DNA from: Aquimarina sp. MMG016
Lineage (GTDB): Bacteria; Bacteroidota; Bacteroidia; Flavobacteriales; Flavobacteriaceae
Reading direction: 5' to 3'
Assembly: GCF_018100805.1 (NCBI RefSeq)
Contig: NZ_JAGJEA010000008.1
Location: 62,001 to 126,000, forward strand
DNA length: 64,000 bases
The notes under the pieces were generated by a model, which did no database searches, was not told where the DNA came from, and worked only from the letters and a program-made list of their open reading frames with translations. Position numbers and translations under genes: made by a program. This document shows, one piece after another, positions 1-7,798 of the stretch; the first letter of the stretch is position 1; every line of letters starts with the position of its first letter.

Positions 1-933
1 TATACCATCAAAAGCAAAGCTCCCTCTGGCGCGATATGTCTCAACATCTTTGGTATAAAAAATCATTCCCAGATCAGTAGCACTACCCGTTATTGTCCAT
101 TGATCTTCTAATTGATATGTAAATCCTAAATCTACACCTAACCCCAGATTACCACCTAACAAAGCTCTTCCAATAAACTTATTTTTCACTTGTCTCGCTC
201 CATCAGAAGTATCTTCGGATTCTATTTCACGCAAAGAAGCATATCCAGAGGTTTTTACAGTTACATTAGCATTATTTATTATATGTTGATAAATATTATT
301 ACCATTAGGAGTCTCTATTGTTGTAAAAGTTCCACTATTTTTAGTACTTCTAAAATTTATAATACTAGAATACAGCTTAGCTCTAGCACCAAAAGTTAGT
401 TTTTTACTTACTTTTTTATTATATCCAAAATGATATACTGTAAGAAGTTCTCCTGTCAAACTTATATTTGAAAACCTAAAAGGGCGATTGATAAAATCTT
501 GATTTCCCTGGTAAGCTAGTACTGCAAAATCTTTTGGAAAATAACTTATCAAATCTAACTCTTCATACAATCCCCCTGAGTAGTATATTTTTTCATTTTT
601 CTTACTTTTCCAACCAAAATTAAGAATCTCTAATTGCTGAGTTAATGTTACATAATCATTACTCCCCAGATTATTAAGCGTAGTTTCTATTTTATCGTTT
701 ATGCTTCTGCCATCATCTGCAAAAACATCATAAACTGAGGCTCCTTTAAATCCAGCATTAACGTGAATCTGTGATAAAACAGGTATCCCAACGTGATATT
801 CAAAATCAACATCGGCTCCCGGGTTAAGCATTAACGACTGCGGAAGTTCTATAAAATCATATAATACTTCCTTGTTCTGAGCATACATCGAGCATCCCCA
901 TAAACTTATACATAAGTAAATAAAGATTCTCAT
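1..933 (-). CDS. DUF5723-type outer membrane protein, 3' end cut by window
   Basis: The reading frame opens at ATG 931-933 and stays open for 311 codons to base 1, so the C-terminus lies outside. A short hydrophobic signal peptide (first ~18 residues, ending near SMYAQ) precedes alternating beta-rich segments of the kind seen in the Bacteroidota DUF5723 family (phrases such as LMLNPGADVDFEYHVGIP and the GxNLGLGVDLGFTYQL strand pattern). Members are predicted beta-barrel or surface proteins of unknown role. The start overlaps the stop of the upstream lipoprotein gene by ATGA, which implies translational coupling and joint function at the outer membrane. Family assignment is by remembered sequence character, not by a search. 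Confidence 0.75.
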   Translation of the reverse strand, partial: MRIFIYLCISLWGCSMYAQNKEVLYDFIELPQSLMLNPGADVDFEYHVGIPVLSQIHVNAGFKGASVYDVFADDGRSINDKIETTLNNLGSNDYVTLTQQLEILNFGWKSKKNEKIYYSGGLYEELDLISYFPKDFAVLAYQGNQDFINRPFRFSNISLTGELLTVYHFGYNKKVSKKLTFGARAKLYSSIINFRSTKNSGTFTTIETPNGNNIYQHIINNANVTVKTSGYASLREIESEDTSDGARQVKNKFIGRALLGGNLGLGVDLGFTYQLEDQWTITGSATDLGMIFYTKDVETYRARGSFAFDGI

Positions 934-1526
934 AACTCGTAATTAATATAATACGTTGCTTTTGATCTTAAATCTATAACTCCCCTCAAATTTGTATTTA
1001 ACGGAGGGGCTGGAATTAAAATCTCAGTGTATACTCTTCGAGCATTTGCTAATTCAACAAGTGTAGGATTATCCAAAACTATTGGGTTTGGATTTGAAAA
1101 CGAAACCACAGGTGCTGTCCCTGCTCCCATTCCCGCAGCTACAGGAACGTTATAAAGTTCACCAATAGCGGTTCCATCTGCCGTTAGAAACTGAAATACA
1201 ATACTAAAGTCTCTCTCAATAGTGTTACGAACTTCTATAGTTAATTCTACCCTGTCTAAATTTTCGATAGCAAAATCTGTACTGGTAAGGTCATAATTTA
1301 TCGTATCTCTTAAACGTTCTACAGGAATAGTAAACTCCGTATCGGGAGGTAAACCATCAGGAATAAATTCCTCGATATCAAATTGCGAATAAATAAAGTC
1401 GGCTTCAAACACTGGAGTAAGAACCGCATCATCAAGTTGATTAAAATCAACATCTTTTACACATGAAACAGTTAAAAATACTGTACACGCGAAAAGCATA
1501 AATGCATAGCTTTTCATAGTCTTCAT
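930..1526 (-). CDS. Predicted lipoprotein paired with DUF5723 protein
   Basis: 198 residues. The N-terminus has a signal sequence ending in a lipobox (LTVSC, Cys22), so the product should be lipid-anchored. The rest is beta-rich without a motif I recognise: a run of E/D/V-rich strands and a proline-rich segment (PAPPLNTN) near the C-terminus. Its TGA stop overlaps the ATG of the DUF5723 gene (930-933, ATGA), so the two are almost certainly cotranscribed and coupled. A cell-surface assembly or accessory role with its partner is inference only. It is followed upstream by an independent operon after a 47-bp gap. Confidence 0.72.
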   Translation of the reverse strand: MKTMKSYAFMLFACTVFLTVSCVKDVDFNQLDDAVLTPVFEADFIYSQFDIEEFIPDGLPPDTEFTIPVERLRDTINYDLTSTDFAIENLDRVELTIEVRNTIERDFSIVFQFLTADGTAIGELYNVPVAAGMGAGTAPVVSFSNPNPIVLDNPTLVELANARRVYTEILIPAPPLNTNLRGVIDLRSKATYYINYEL

Positions 1527-1573
1527 CTTGGGGGTAGATTAAAGTAATAACGAAAATATACAAATTATTATTA

Positions 1574-2260
1574 CTATAAATACATTTTTATGTGTTTTAA
1601 TTCTGAAACCTGTATAAAATCAGCAGGTAATTTTTCTTTATGATAGTTAAAACATATTGTTTTGATTCCCAAAGCTTCAGCACCCAAAATATCGGCTTCA
1701 TAGTTATCCCCTATCATCAAACTATTCTCAATTTTCGCACCAGAAGTTTGTATGGCATGTTCGAAAATAATTGGGTTTGGTTTTTTGACCCCGACATCTT
1801 CACTATTAGTAACGGTTGTAAAATAATTTTTAATCCCCGAATTTGATAACTTGTGATTTTGGACCTCTCTAAAACCATTAGTAATAATATGAAGTTTATA
1901 CTTAGGCTTTAGATAATCTAACAGTTCTTTTGTACCTGAAATAAGGTAATTATTTAATGGAAGGAAAGCTATATAGTCATCAGAAAGGTGATCAATGGTT
2001 GATAATGGAAATTGCATTGCAAAAGAGTTAAAAGCTTCAATAAATCTTCCTCTTCGCAGCTCGGTTTTAGTTACTTTTTCTTCTCTATATAACTTCCAGT
2101 ATTTTAAATTAATCGATTGATATGTATTTAGAAATTCTGAAACCTGAAGATTGATCTCAAATTTCTGAAACATTTTTTCAAAAGCTAAAGAAGAATTTTT
2201 ATCAAAATCCCAGAGTGTATGATCTAAATCAAAAAATATGTGTTCAATATTATTTTTCAT
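1574..2260 (-). CDS. yjjG: YjjG-family HAD nucleotidase
   Basis: 228 residues from ATG 2258-2260; a longer TTG frame from 2275 exists, but the ATG forms an ATGA overlap with the upstream gene stop and starts just before motif I. HAD motifs are complete: motif I FFDLDHT (Asp11, Asp13), motif II IITNGF, motif III lysine in VGVKKPNP, motif IV MIGDNYEADI. The four-helix C1 cap lies between motifs I and II. The family dephosphorylates non-canonical pyrimidine nucleotides (house-cleaning nucleotidase) in the cytoplasm. It is the last gene of a radC - deacetylase-like - yjjG operon on the minus strand. Confidence 0.88.
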   Translation of the reverse strand: MKNNIEHIFFDLDHTLWDFDKNSSLAFEKMFQKFEINLQVSEFLNTYQSINLKYWKLYREEKVTKTELRRGRFIEAFNSFAMQFPLSTIDHLSDDYIAFLPLNNYLISGTKELLDYLKPKYKLHIITNGFREVQNHKLSNSGIKNYFTTVTNSEDVGVKKPNPIIFEHAIQTSGAKIENSLMIGDNYEADILGAEALGIKTICFNYHKEKLPADFIQVSELKHIKMYL

Positions 2261-3555
2261 TCTTCTATATCCCAAATGAATTCAAAAATAGACTTCCAAA
2301 ATGTATTACCACTAAGTTCACTAAATAAAGCATTGCTAAAAACCGGTATAAAAGTACCATTTACCTTTTTGACCTTTTTGACATAAGAAAGAATCTCATT
2401 CTTTACAGAAATTGCATCATTTGAATCCTCAAAACCTCTATTGGCAAAGCAAAAAGAATTTACCACTAATGGAGTCTGGACTTCATAATCAAGATCATAA
2501 AACAAAAATGGTGTACAAGTACCTGCTCTAAAACCTGAATATTCGCGATATCCCATAGAGAAGTCTTCTTCTATTTCTAGTTCTATAAAATTGCGATATG
2601 CTTTAGGAAGCTTTATCTTGTAAAATGCGCAAAGTGCAAATCTTAGATGTCTATTTATAATCCCTTCCATTCGAAGCGCTTCTTTTTTTAATAAAGGTAA
2701 ATCAGAAACTGCATCATAAGACACCTTTAGTCCCACATCAATATAATCAGCTACGTGTTTTATTATTTTTCTATGTTCAGGGTCATTGAAGCTTATGTTT
2801 TTCTCATAATTAGAAAAATCTCCAAGTCCAAATAAAACAATTGCCCTTCTTTTTTTTCTTTTTTGAAGATTAATTATAAAATCAAATGTATCATAGGGGT
2901 CTTTTTTTAACCCTAGCAATACCCTAATTCTATCAGCAACGCGGTTAAACTCCAATTGCCATAAGTCTCTAAAACCACCTCCAACAGATCTTAAAATTCC
3001 TTTTTGCTTATACACCAATGTCCTTGATACTTTTACAATCGGAACAATAGAAAAACTCTTCTTTTTGAAAAATAAATCCGGATATTTTTCTTTTAAAATC
3101 TTTTTGAACTTATATGCCCAAATATCGACTACCGGATCTTGCAAAAAACCATGGAGGTATGCCAAACTTTCTGTAGCTACAAACCGTCCCAGCTCATCTT
3201 TTACATGAGGCATATATTCCTCATATCTGGTAAGTAAATAAAAGGTTGCAGCAAAAATATCAAAAGGCAATGCAGACTTTTCATGCTTGACCTGAAAAAA
3301 ACATTTCGTTTCTTCCCAGTCTGTAACCAAAATTTCTAAATCGCTCAATCCATGCTCAAAAAGTAAATCAGTACTTTGAAAATAAAGCTCTTTTCCTAAT
3401 GGTTTTTTACCATAAGAAAATTTGGGACCATCATGAGCAATAAAAGATTCAATTTTTGAAGTGAAATCAATCTCCAACCCCAAAATTCTTTTACAAATTT
3501 GCTTAAAAGAATAGGAAACCCTCGGAGTTATTTTTTGAACATAAATTAATAACAT
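2257..3555 (-). CDS. Polysaccharide-deacetylase-like protein (DUF7033 type)
   Basis: 432 residues, no signal peptide. The N-terminal ~150 residues resemble the domain that precedes NodB-like folds in Bacteroidota proteins; the central and C-terminal part contains the pattern DVGLKVSYDA, then LRMEGIINRHLRFALCAFY and FRAGTCTPFLFYDL, which correspond to the strand and loop landmarks of this deacetylase-like group. The classical metal-binding Asp-Asp/His triad of active NodB deacetylases is not clear, so catalysis is uncertain. It sits 9 bp downstream of radC and overlaps yjjG by four bases, indicating one transcript. Function in cell-envelope glycan modification is inferred from family only. Confidence 0.7.
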   Translation of the reverse strand: MLLIYVQKITPRVSYSFKQICKRILGLEIDFTSKIESFIAHDGPKFSYGKKPLGKELYFQSTDLLFEHGLSDLEILVTDWEETKCFFQVKHEKSALPFDIFAATFYLLTRYEEYMPHVKDELGRFVATESLAYLHGFLQDPVVDIWAYKFKKILKEKYPDLFFKKKSFSIVPIVKVSRTLVYKQKGILRSVGGGFRDLWQLEFNRVADRIRVLLGLKKDPYDTFDFIINLQKRKKRRAIVLFGLGDFSNYEKNISFNDPEHRKIIKHVADYIDVGLKVSYDAVSDLPLLKKEALRMEGIINRHLRFALCAFYKIKLPKAYRNFIELEIEEDFSMGYREYSGFRAGTCTPFLFYDLDYEVQTPLVVNSFCFANRGFEDSNDAISVKNEILSYVKKVKKVNGTFIPVFSNALFSELSGNTFWKSIFEFIWDIEE

Positions 3556-3564
3556 AGAACAGCG

Positions 3565-4263
3565 TTAAAGTATAGACTCATCTGCAAAGCTAAAATACTT
3601 TTTTTCTGTGACGATAAGGTGATCCAACAATCTAATATCTAAATTAGTTCCAGCTAGCTTTAGTTTTCTTGTTAAATCCTTATCAGACTGACTAGGTATT
3701 AAGGAACCACTAGGATGATTATGTGCTAAAATTATAGCTGTCGCATCAAACTCTAAAGCATATTTAAAAACGATTCGAGCATCTACCAGTGTTCCTGTCT
3801 TACCTCCTAAACTAATCTGCTTTTTCTGCAATACTTTATTAGAATTATTTAGATACAATACCCAAAACTCTTCATGTTCTAAATCTCCTATCAAAGGGTG
3901 CATTATGTCAAAAACGTCTTTACTACTTGTCATTTTTGGAATCACAGGGACATCTTCGTTTTTTCTCCTTCTTCCTAATTCTAATGCCGCAACGATAGAA
4001 ATAGCCTTAGCTTCTCCTATACCTTTAAATTGCATTAGCTGTTTTATTGATAGCTTTCCTAACGTATGAATCTGATTATTGGCACTTGCTAAAATCCGCT
4101 TACTCAGTGCAACCGCACTTTCATTACGATTACCAGAACCTATTAAAATAGCAATAAGCTCTGCATCTGTGAGCGTGTTTTTCCCTTTGGCGATTAATTT
4201 CTCTCTTGGTCGATCATTTTCACTCCATTCCTTGATAGAAAACGAAGAACTTAATTCATTCAT
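3565..4263 (-). CDS. radC: RadC-family JAMM/MPN protein
   Basis: 232 residues from ATG 4261-4263 (an in-frame ATG at 4275 would add four residues; the shorter form fits the family N-terminus just before SFSIKEW). A helix-hairpin-helix region (LMQFKGIGEAKAISI) is followed by the MPN+ domain with the zinc motif HNHPSG...D (HNHPSGSLIPSQSDKD) and the upstream glutamate in the LEHEEFWVLYLN segment. RadC proteins were once linked to DNA repair, but their true substrate is unknown. First gene of a three-gene minus-strand operon with the deacetylase-like protein and YjjG. Confidence 0.92.
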   Translation of the reverse strand: MNELSSSFSIKEWSENDRPREKLIAKGKNTLTDAELIAILIGSGNRNESAVALSKRILASANNQIHTLGKLSIKQLMQFKGIGEAKAISIVAALELGRRRKNEDVPVIPKMTSSKDVFDIMHPLIGDLEHEEFWVLYLNNSNKVLQKKQISLGGKTGTLVDARIVFKYALEFDATAIILAHNHPSGSLIPSQSDKDLTRKLKLAGTNLDIRLLDHLIVTEKKYFSFADESIL

Positions 4264-4389
4264 TATTTGTAGCATGTTTTTTACAGATTCTAAGTATAAA
4301 CTATTTATCTCAATTACAGTAGATTATTATCCAATTATTATATTATTGATAATTTTACCGTATTATTATTACGTGAACAACAAATATAT

Positions 4390-4420
4390 TTGTTTGAAAA
4401 TGAAAGTTTTACTATCTTTA
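4390..4420 (+). promoter_or_regulatory. Candidate Bacteroidota promoter for the 4470 gene
   Basis: A TTG at 4390-4392 is followed after 20 bases by TATCTTTA at 4413-4420, close to the TTG / TAnnTTTG consensus of the primary sigma factor in this phylum. Predicted start of transcription about 4427, 43 bases before the ATG. One mismatch in the -7 box. Confidence 0.4.
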
Positions 4421-4469
4421 CGCCGATTATGCCCAAAATCATTTTTAAAAATCTCAAAATAACCTATTT

Positions 4470-4913
4470 ATGAAGAATATTTTTACCCTCGTTTTATTAT
4501 TCACTACCATTACTTTTTTTGGACAAGACAAAAGAGTTTCTTTCTTAGATCTAGTAGGAAATAACATACAAGTTCCTAGAGGATGTGAAGCACAATCTAA
4601 ATACGAGTTACAGGCTTGTAATGGTACTTCTGTAAAGTGGGACTATTACAGTGATGACATGTTATCTACTGTTTTTGATGCTACGATTAGTGCTTTTACT
4701 GAAGGGAATAGTACTAAATCTGAAATTACTTTCACATCTTTTGGATTTGAGCTTAAAGGATACAAATTTAAGATGGGTACTACATATCAATTTTTCTTAA
4801 AAGGCAAGATCAAAGATCAACCATTGATGATGAACATAGCGACTCCTGCAGACATTGTAGGAAAAGATGATATGGATAATTTTTTAAGACAAATATTTGA
4901 CGAGGTAAGCTAG
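4470..4913 (+). CDS. Small secreted protein of unknown function
   Basis: 147 residues with a signal peptide of about 18 residues (hydrophobic core then FFGQ). The mature part has two cysteines close together (CEAQSKYELQAC) that could form a disulfide and a beta-rich body; no family recognised. It is a stand-alone gene with its own candidate promoter (4390-4420) and an excellent rho-independent terminator directly downstream (4944-4979). It is transcribed divergently from radC. Confidence 0.7.
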   Translation: MKNIFTLVLLFTTITFFGQDKRVSFLDLVGNNIQVPRGCEAQSKYELQACNGTSVKWDYYSDDMLSTVFDATISAFTEGNSTKSEITFTSFGFELKGYKFKMGTTYQFFLKGKIKDQPLMMNIATPADIVGKDDMDNFLRQIFDEVS

Positions 4914-4943
4914 AATTATTTTATCATAAAAACAATATATAAT

Positions 4944-4979
4944 AAAGACTGATCTAATTGATCAGTCTTTATTTTTTTA
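4944..4979 (+). terminator. Rho-independent terminator
   Basis: Perfect 11-bp stem AAAGACTGATC / GATCAGTCTTT (4944-4954 and 4960-4970) with a 5-base loop, followed by a T-rich run to 4979. Ends the 4470-4913 gene. Confidence 0.85.
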
Positions 4980-5050
4980 TATAAGTTTCTTCTTCTTACA
5001 TATGAAAGATTTTTTAGTATCTTCATCATTAATCACAAATCTTTATCACG

Positions 5051-5494
5051 ATGAAATCTTTATTTGATGAGACTACAAAAAATGAAATAGAAAGTCGTAT
5101 TGAACAGCTATCTAATACAAGTACTCCAGCATGGGGAAAGATGGATGTAGCACAAATGTTTTATCACTGTCAGTTTCCTTTAAAAATCGCTTTAAAAAAG
5201 AATCATCCTAGAATGAAATCAAGTTTACTTGCAAAGTTATTTTTTAAAAAATCTTTATATAATGACAAACCCTGGAAGAAAAACCTTCCTACCCATCCAA
5301 AATTAAAGGTTGTAGATCAGAAAGAGTTTGATCAAGAAAAACAACAACTGTTAGAATTGGTATCTGCATTTTCTAACGAAAGAAATAGACCATATTGGGA
5401 GCCTCATCCTATGTTTGGAAAATTCACAAATGAGCAATGGGGGCAAATGCAATACAAACATCTCGATCATCATCTTCAACAATTTAATGTATAA
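5051..5494 (+). CDS. DUF1569 (DinB-like) protein
   Basis: 147 residues. The pattern AWGKMDVAQMFYHCQFPL near residue 30 and the final GQMQYKHLDHHLQQF give the two helical histidine-containing segments typical of DUF1569, a member of the DinB/YfiT four-helix-bundle superfamily that can hold a metal ion. The family has no proven reaction; thiol-dependent transferase chemistry is known only for distant relatives. Directly abuts the PaiB-like gene, so the two are probably cotranscribed. It starts 71 bp after the upstream terminator. Confidence 0.8.
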   Translation: MKSLFDETTKNEIESRIEQLSNTSTPAWGKMDVAQMFYHCQFPLKIALKKNHPRMKSSLLAKLFFKKSLYNDKPWKKNLPTHPKLKVVDQKEFDQEKQQLLELVSAFSNERNRPYWEPHPMFGKFTNEQWGQMQYKHLDHHLQQFNV

Positions 5495-5500
5495 TTGCCT

Positions 5501-6100
5501 GTGTACCCACCAAAACATCACCAAGACTACAATATTGAAAATATTAAAGAAGTAGCACTGACCTACCCTTTTGCTACAATTATATCTGCAAAAGATGATA
5601 CTCCTTTTATTACTCATGCTCCATTGATTTTTCATGGGGATAAGTTAGTTGGACATATCGATGCAAATAATCCGCATGTAGATTTATTAAACAACAATTA
5701 CCCTATCACCTGTGTGTTCCAAGGACCGCAGACTTATATTTCTCCCTCAATATATACCACGAAACAATTACCCACCTGGAATTATATTTTTTCTCATGCT
5801 AAAGGTGTTGTACAAGAAATTAAAGATCCTGATACCATAAAAGGGTCTATGGTTACTATGACAGAATATTTAGAAGGTACTTCTCAAGCATTTACATTAG
5901 ATATCAATGACAAGAGAATGGATCGACTAGTTCCTTACATTCATTGTTTTGAAATTGAAGTACAACAATGGGAAGGAAAATTTAAATTAAGTCAGGATAA
6001 AATTCCTGCAGATATTAAAAATGCTAAGCGCGAACTAATTCAGAATAATCAAAAGAGTGTGGCAGATTTTGTAAATCGAATTTTTGAGAAGCATTTTTAG
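5501..6100 (+). CDS. PaiB-family FMN-binding protein
   Basis: 199 residues from GTG 5501, chosen because family members begin with M-Y-x-P; a TTG at 5495 (directly after the DUF1569 stop) would add two residues. The split-barrel FMN-binding fold is indicated by MYPPKHHQ, ATIISAKDDTPFITHAPLIF, GHIDANNPHVDLL, FQGPQTYISPSIY and TWNYIFSHAKG, all family landmarks. PaiB of Bacillus was described as a negative regulator of sporulation/protease genes; most homologues are better seen as flavin- or haem-binding proteins of unknown role. The 3' end overlaps mpl convergently by four bases. Confidence 0.87.
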   Translation: MYPPKHHQDYNIENIKEVALTYPFATIISAKDDTPFITHAPLIFHGDKLVGHIDANNPHVDLLNNNYPITCVFQGPQTYISPSIYTTKQLPTWNYIFSHAKGVVQEIKDPDTIKGSMVTMTEYLEGTSQAFTLDINDKRMDRLVPYIHCFEIEVQQWEGKFKLSQDKIPADIKNAKRELIQNNQKSVADFVNRIFEKHF

Positions 6101-7455
6101 CTCTCAATCCATTCTTTCACCTCATCAAAATCTAAACCTCCGTAATTACCGCTACTCATCAGTAGTAAAGCATTATTTTCAAAATCTTTTTGCTTCAGAT
6201 ATTCTTGAAATTTTTCTGGATTTGTATAAATAATCAAGTCATTACGATTGAAGGCTTCAGCAATCTGATCAGCAGACACTTCTTCTAGCTGTTTGATCTT
6301 AACGGCGTGGGGAGAATAAAACACTACTGCTTCATCAGCAGCATTTAGTGCTCCTTCATATTCTTTTAAAAACTCAGCATTCAGACTACTATAAGTATGC
6401 AGCTCAAGACAAGCTATTAACTTTCGATCTTTATATTGTTCTTTTACTGCTGTTGTGGTCGCAGCTACTTTTGAAGGACTGTGTGCAAAGTCTTTATAAG
6501 CAACTGCAGAGTTACTTTCAGCAATTTTTTCTAATCTTTTAGAAGCTCCTTTAAAAGAAGCTATCGCTTCATAAAAATCATCTTCATCAATACCTAAATG
6601 TTGACAAATCCATTTAGCACCAGCCAAATTATTCAGATTATGAGCACCAAAAACTTCAATTGGCATTTCTCCCTCCGGAGTATCTAATAAGGTTTCTCCA
6701 TTTTCTACTCTATATTCTGGAGTTGTATAGGAAATTTTACGGATTTGATTTTCAGAACCTTCTACGACTCTAACAACCTCATCATCTTCAGCATTATAAT
6801 TAACACTTCCACCTCTTACAATACTATCCACAAAGATCTGAAACTGTTCTACATAATTTTCATACGTAGGAAAGACATTAATATGATCCCAAGCAATACC
6901 ACTTAACAAAGCAATATTGGGTTTATATAAGTGAAACTTAGGTCTTCTATCTATAGGAGAAGATAAATATTCATCCCCTTCTAATATCATAAAATCATTT
7001 TCTTTAGTAAGATGAACCATAGTGTCAAAACCTTCTAGCTGTGCTCCTACCATATAATCCACCTCCTTTTCATGATAATGCAAAACGTGTAAAATCATAG
7101 ATGTAATCGTTGTTTTACCATGAGAACCACCTATAACTACACGTGTCTTATCCTTAGATTGCTCATATAAGAACTCTGGGTATGAATATATTTTCACTCC
7201 CAACTCTTGCGCTTTCAACAGCTCAGGATTATCCTCTTTAGCATGCATTCCTAAAATAATAGCATCTAGGTCAGAAGATATCTTATCAGAAAACCAGCCA
7301 AATTCACTTGGTAATAATCCATAACGATCTAATCTAGATTTTGAAGGTTCAAAAATGGTATCATCACTTCCGGTAATCTGATATCCCTTTTTATGTAGTG
7401 CAATTGCCAAATTGTGCATCGCACTCCCACCAATCGCTATAAAATGTACACGCAT
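6097..7455 (-). CDS. mpl: Mpl-type murein peptide ligase
   Basis: 452 residues. Mur-ligase architecture: N-terminal Rossmann domain (VHFIAIGGSAMHNLA), P-loop GGSHGKTT near residue 109, catalytic LEGDEY, and C-terminal domain with KDFAHSPSK. Sequence is of the Mpl branch, which joins recycled L-Ala-gamma-D-Glu-meso-Dap tripeptide to UDP-MurNAc in the cytoplasm, sparing de novo peptidoglycan synthesis. Monocistronic; a TATCTTTA box on the minus strand at 7478-7485 could be its -7 element. Convergent with the PaiB-like gene with a 4-bp overlap. Confidence 0.88.
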   Translation of the reverse strand: MRVHFIAIGGSAMHNLAIALHKKGYQITGSDDTIFEPSKSRLDRYGLLPSEFGWFSDKISSDLDAIILGMHAKEDNPELLKAQELGVKIYSYPEFLYEQSKDKTRVVIGGSHGKTTITSMILHVLHYHEKEVDYMVGAQLEGFDTMVHLTKENDFMILEGDEYLSSPIDRRPKFHLYKPNIALLSGIAWDHINVFPTYENYVEQFQIFVDSIVRGGSVNYNAEDDEVVRVVEGSENQIRKISYTTPEYRVENGETLLDTPEGEMPIEVFGAHNLNNLAGAKWICQHLGIDEDDFYEAIASFKGASKRLEKIAESNSAVAYKDFAHSPSKVAATTTAVKEQYKDRKLIACLELHTYSSLNAEFLKEYEGALNAADEAVVFYSPHAVKIKQLEEVSADQIAEAFNRNDLIIYTNPEKFQEYLKQKDFENNALLLMSSGNYGGLDFDEVKEWIES

Positions 7456-7798
7456 AGTTTACTATTAAATTAGTCAGTAAAGATACAATTAACGATGAGC
7501 TAATGAAATAATGATGTTACGAAAAATGTTATTAAACCTGAATGGATTCTCTTCATAAATAAACTCTAATACTAAATGAAAAGACCATTTCCCTCAATTA
7601 CCATTTTATATGTCTCTTTTTATTTTTTACTTAGCGAAAGAATAGAATTTGCTATTACAATTAATTTATACTAACAAAACTGACATGGCTCATTTCAAAT
7701 CCGTAGCTTTATATTGTTATTTACAAAGGATAGGTCTTGACTGTCATAAATTGGTATAAGACTTGCAATAATTTGTTTAGCAACCTAAAATATTGGTA
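7456..7798. other. Divergent intergenic region mpl / alpha-2-macroglobulin
   Basis: 343 bases of AT-rich DNA between two divergent genes. It should carry both promoters: a minus-strand TATCTTTA at 7478-7485 for mpl and a TAATTTG-like box near 7769-7775 for the macroglobulin gene, the latter one base short of consensus spacing within the box. No repeat, RNA or short coding sequence seen. Confidence 0.5.

Noticed and set aside
2261..2275. TTG start for YjjG upstream of the ATG
   Set aside because: The ATG at 2260 makes an ATGA overlap and fits the family N-terminus; the TTG form adds five unusual residues.
4079..4462. 127-codon plus-strand frame opposite radC
   Set aside because: Antisense to a clear RadC gene; no family character and it extends past the gene start into AT-rich intergenic DNA.
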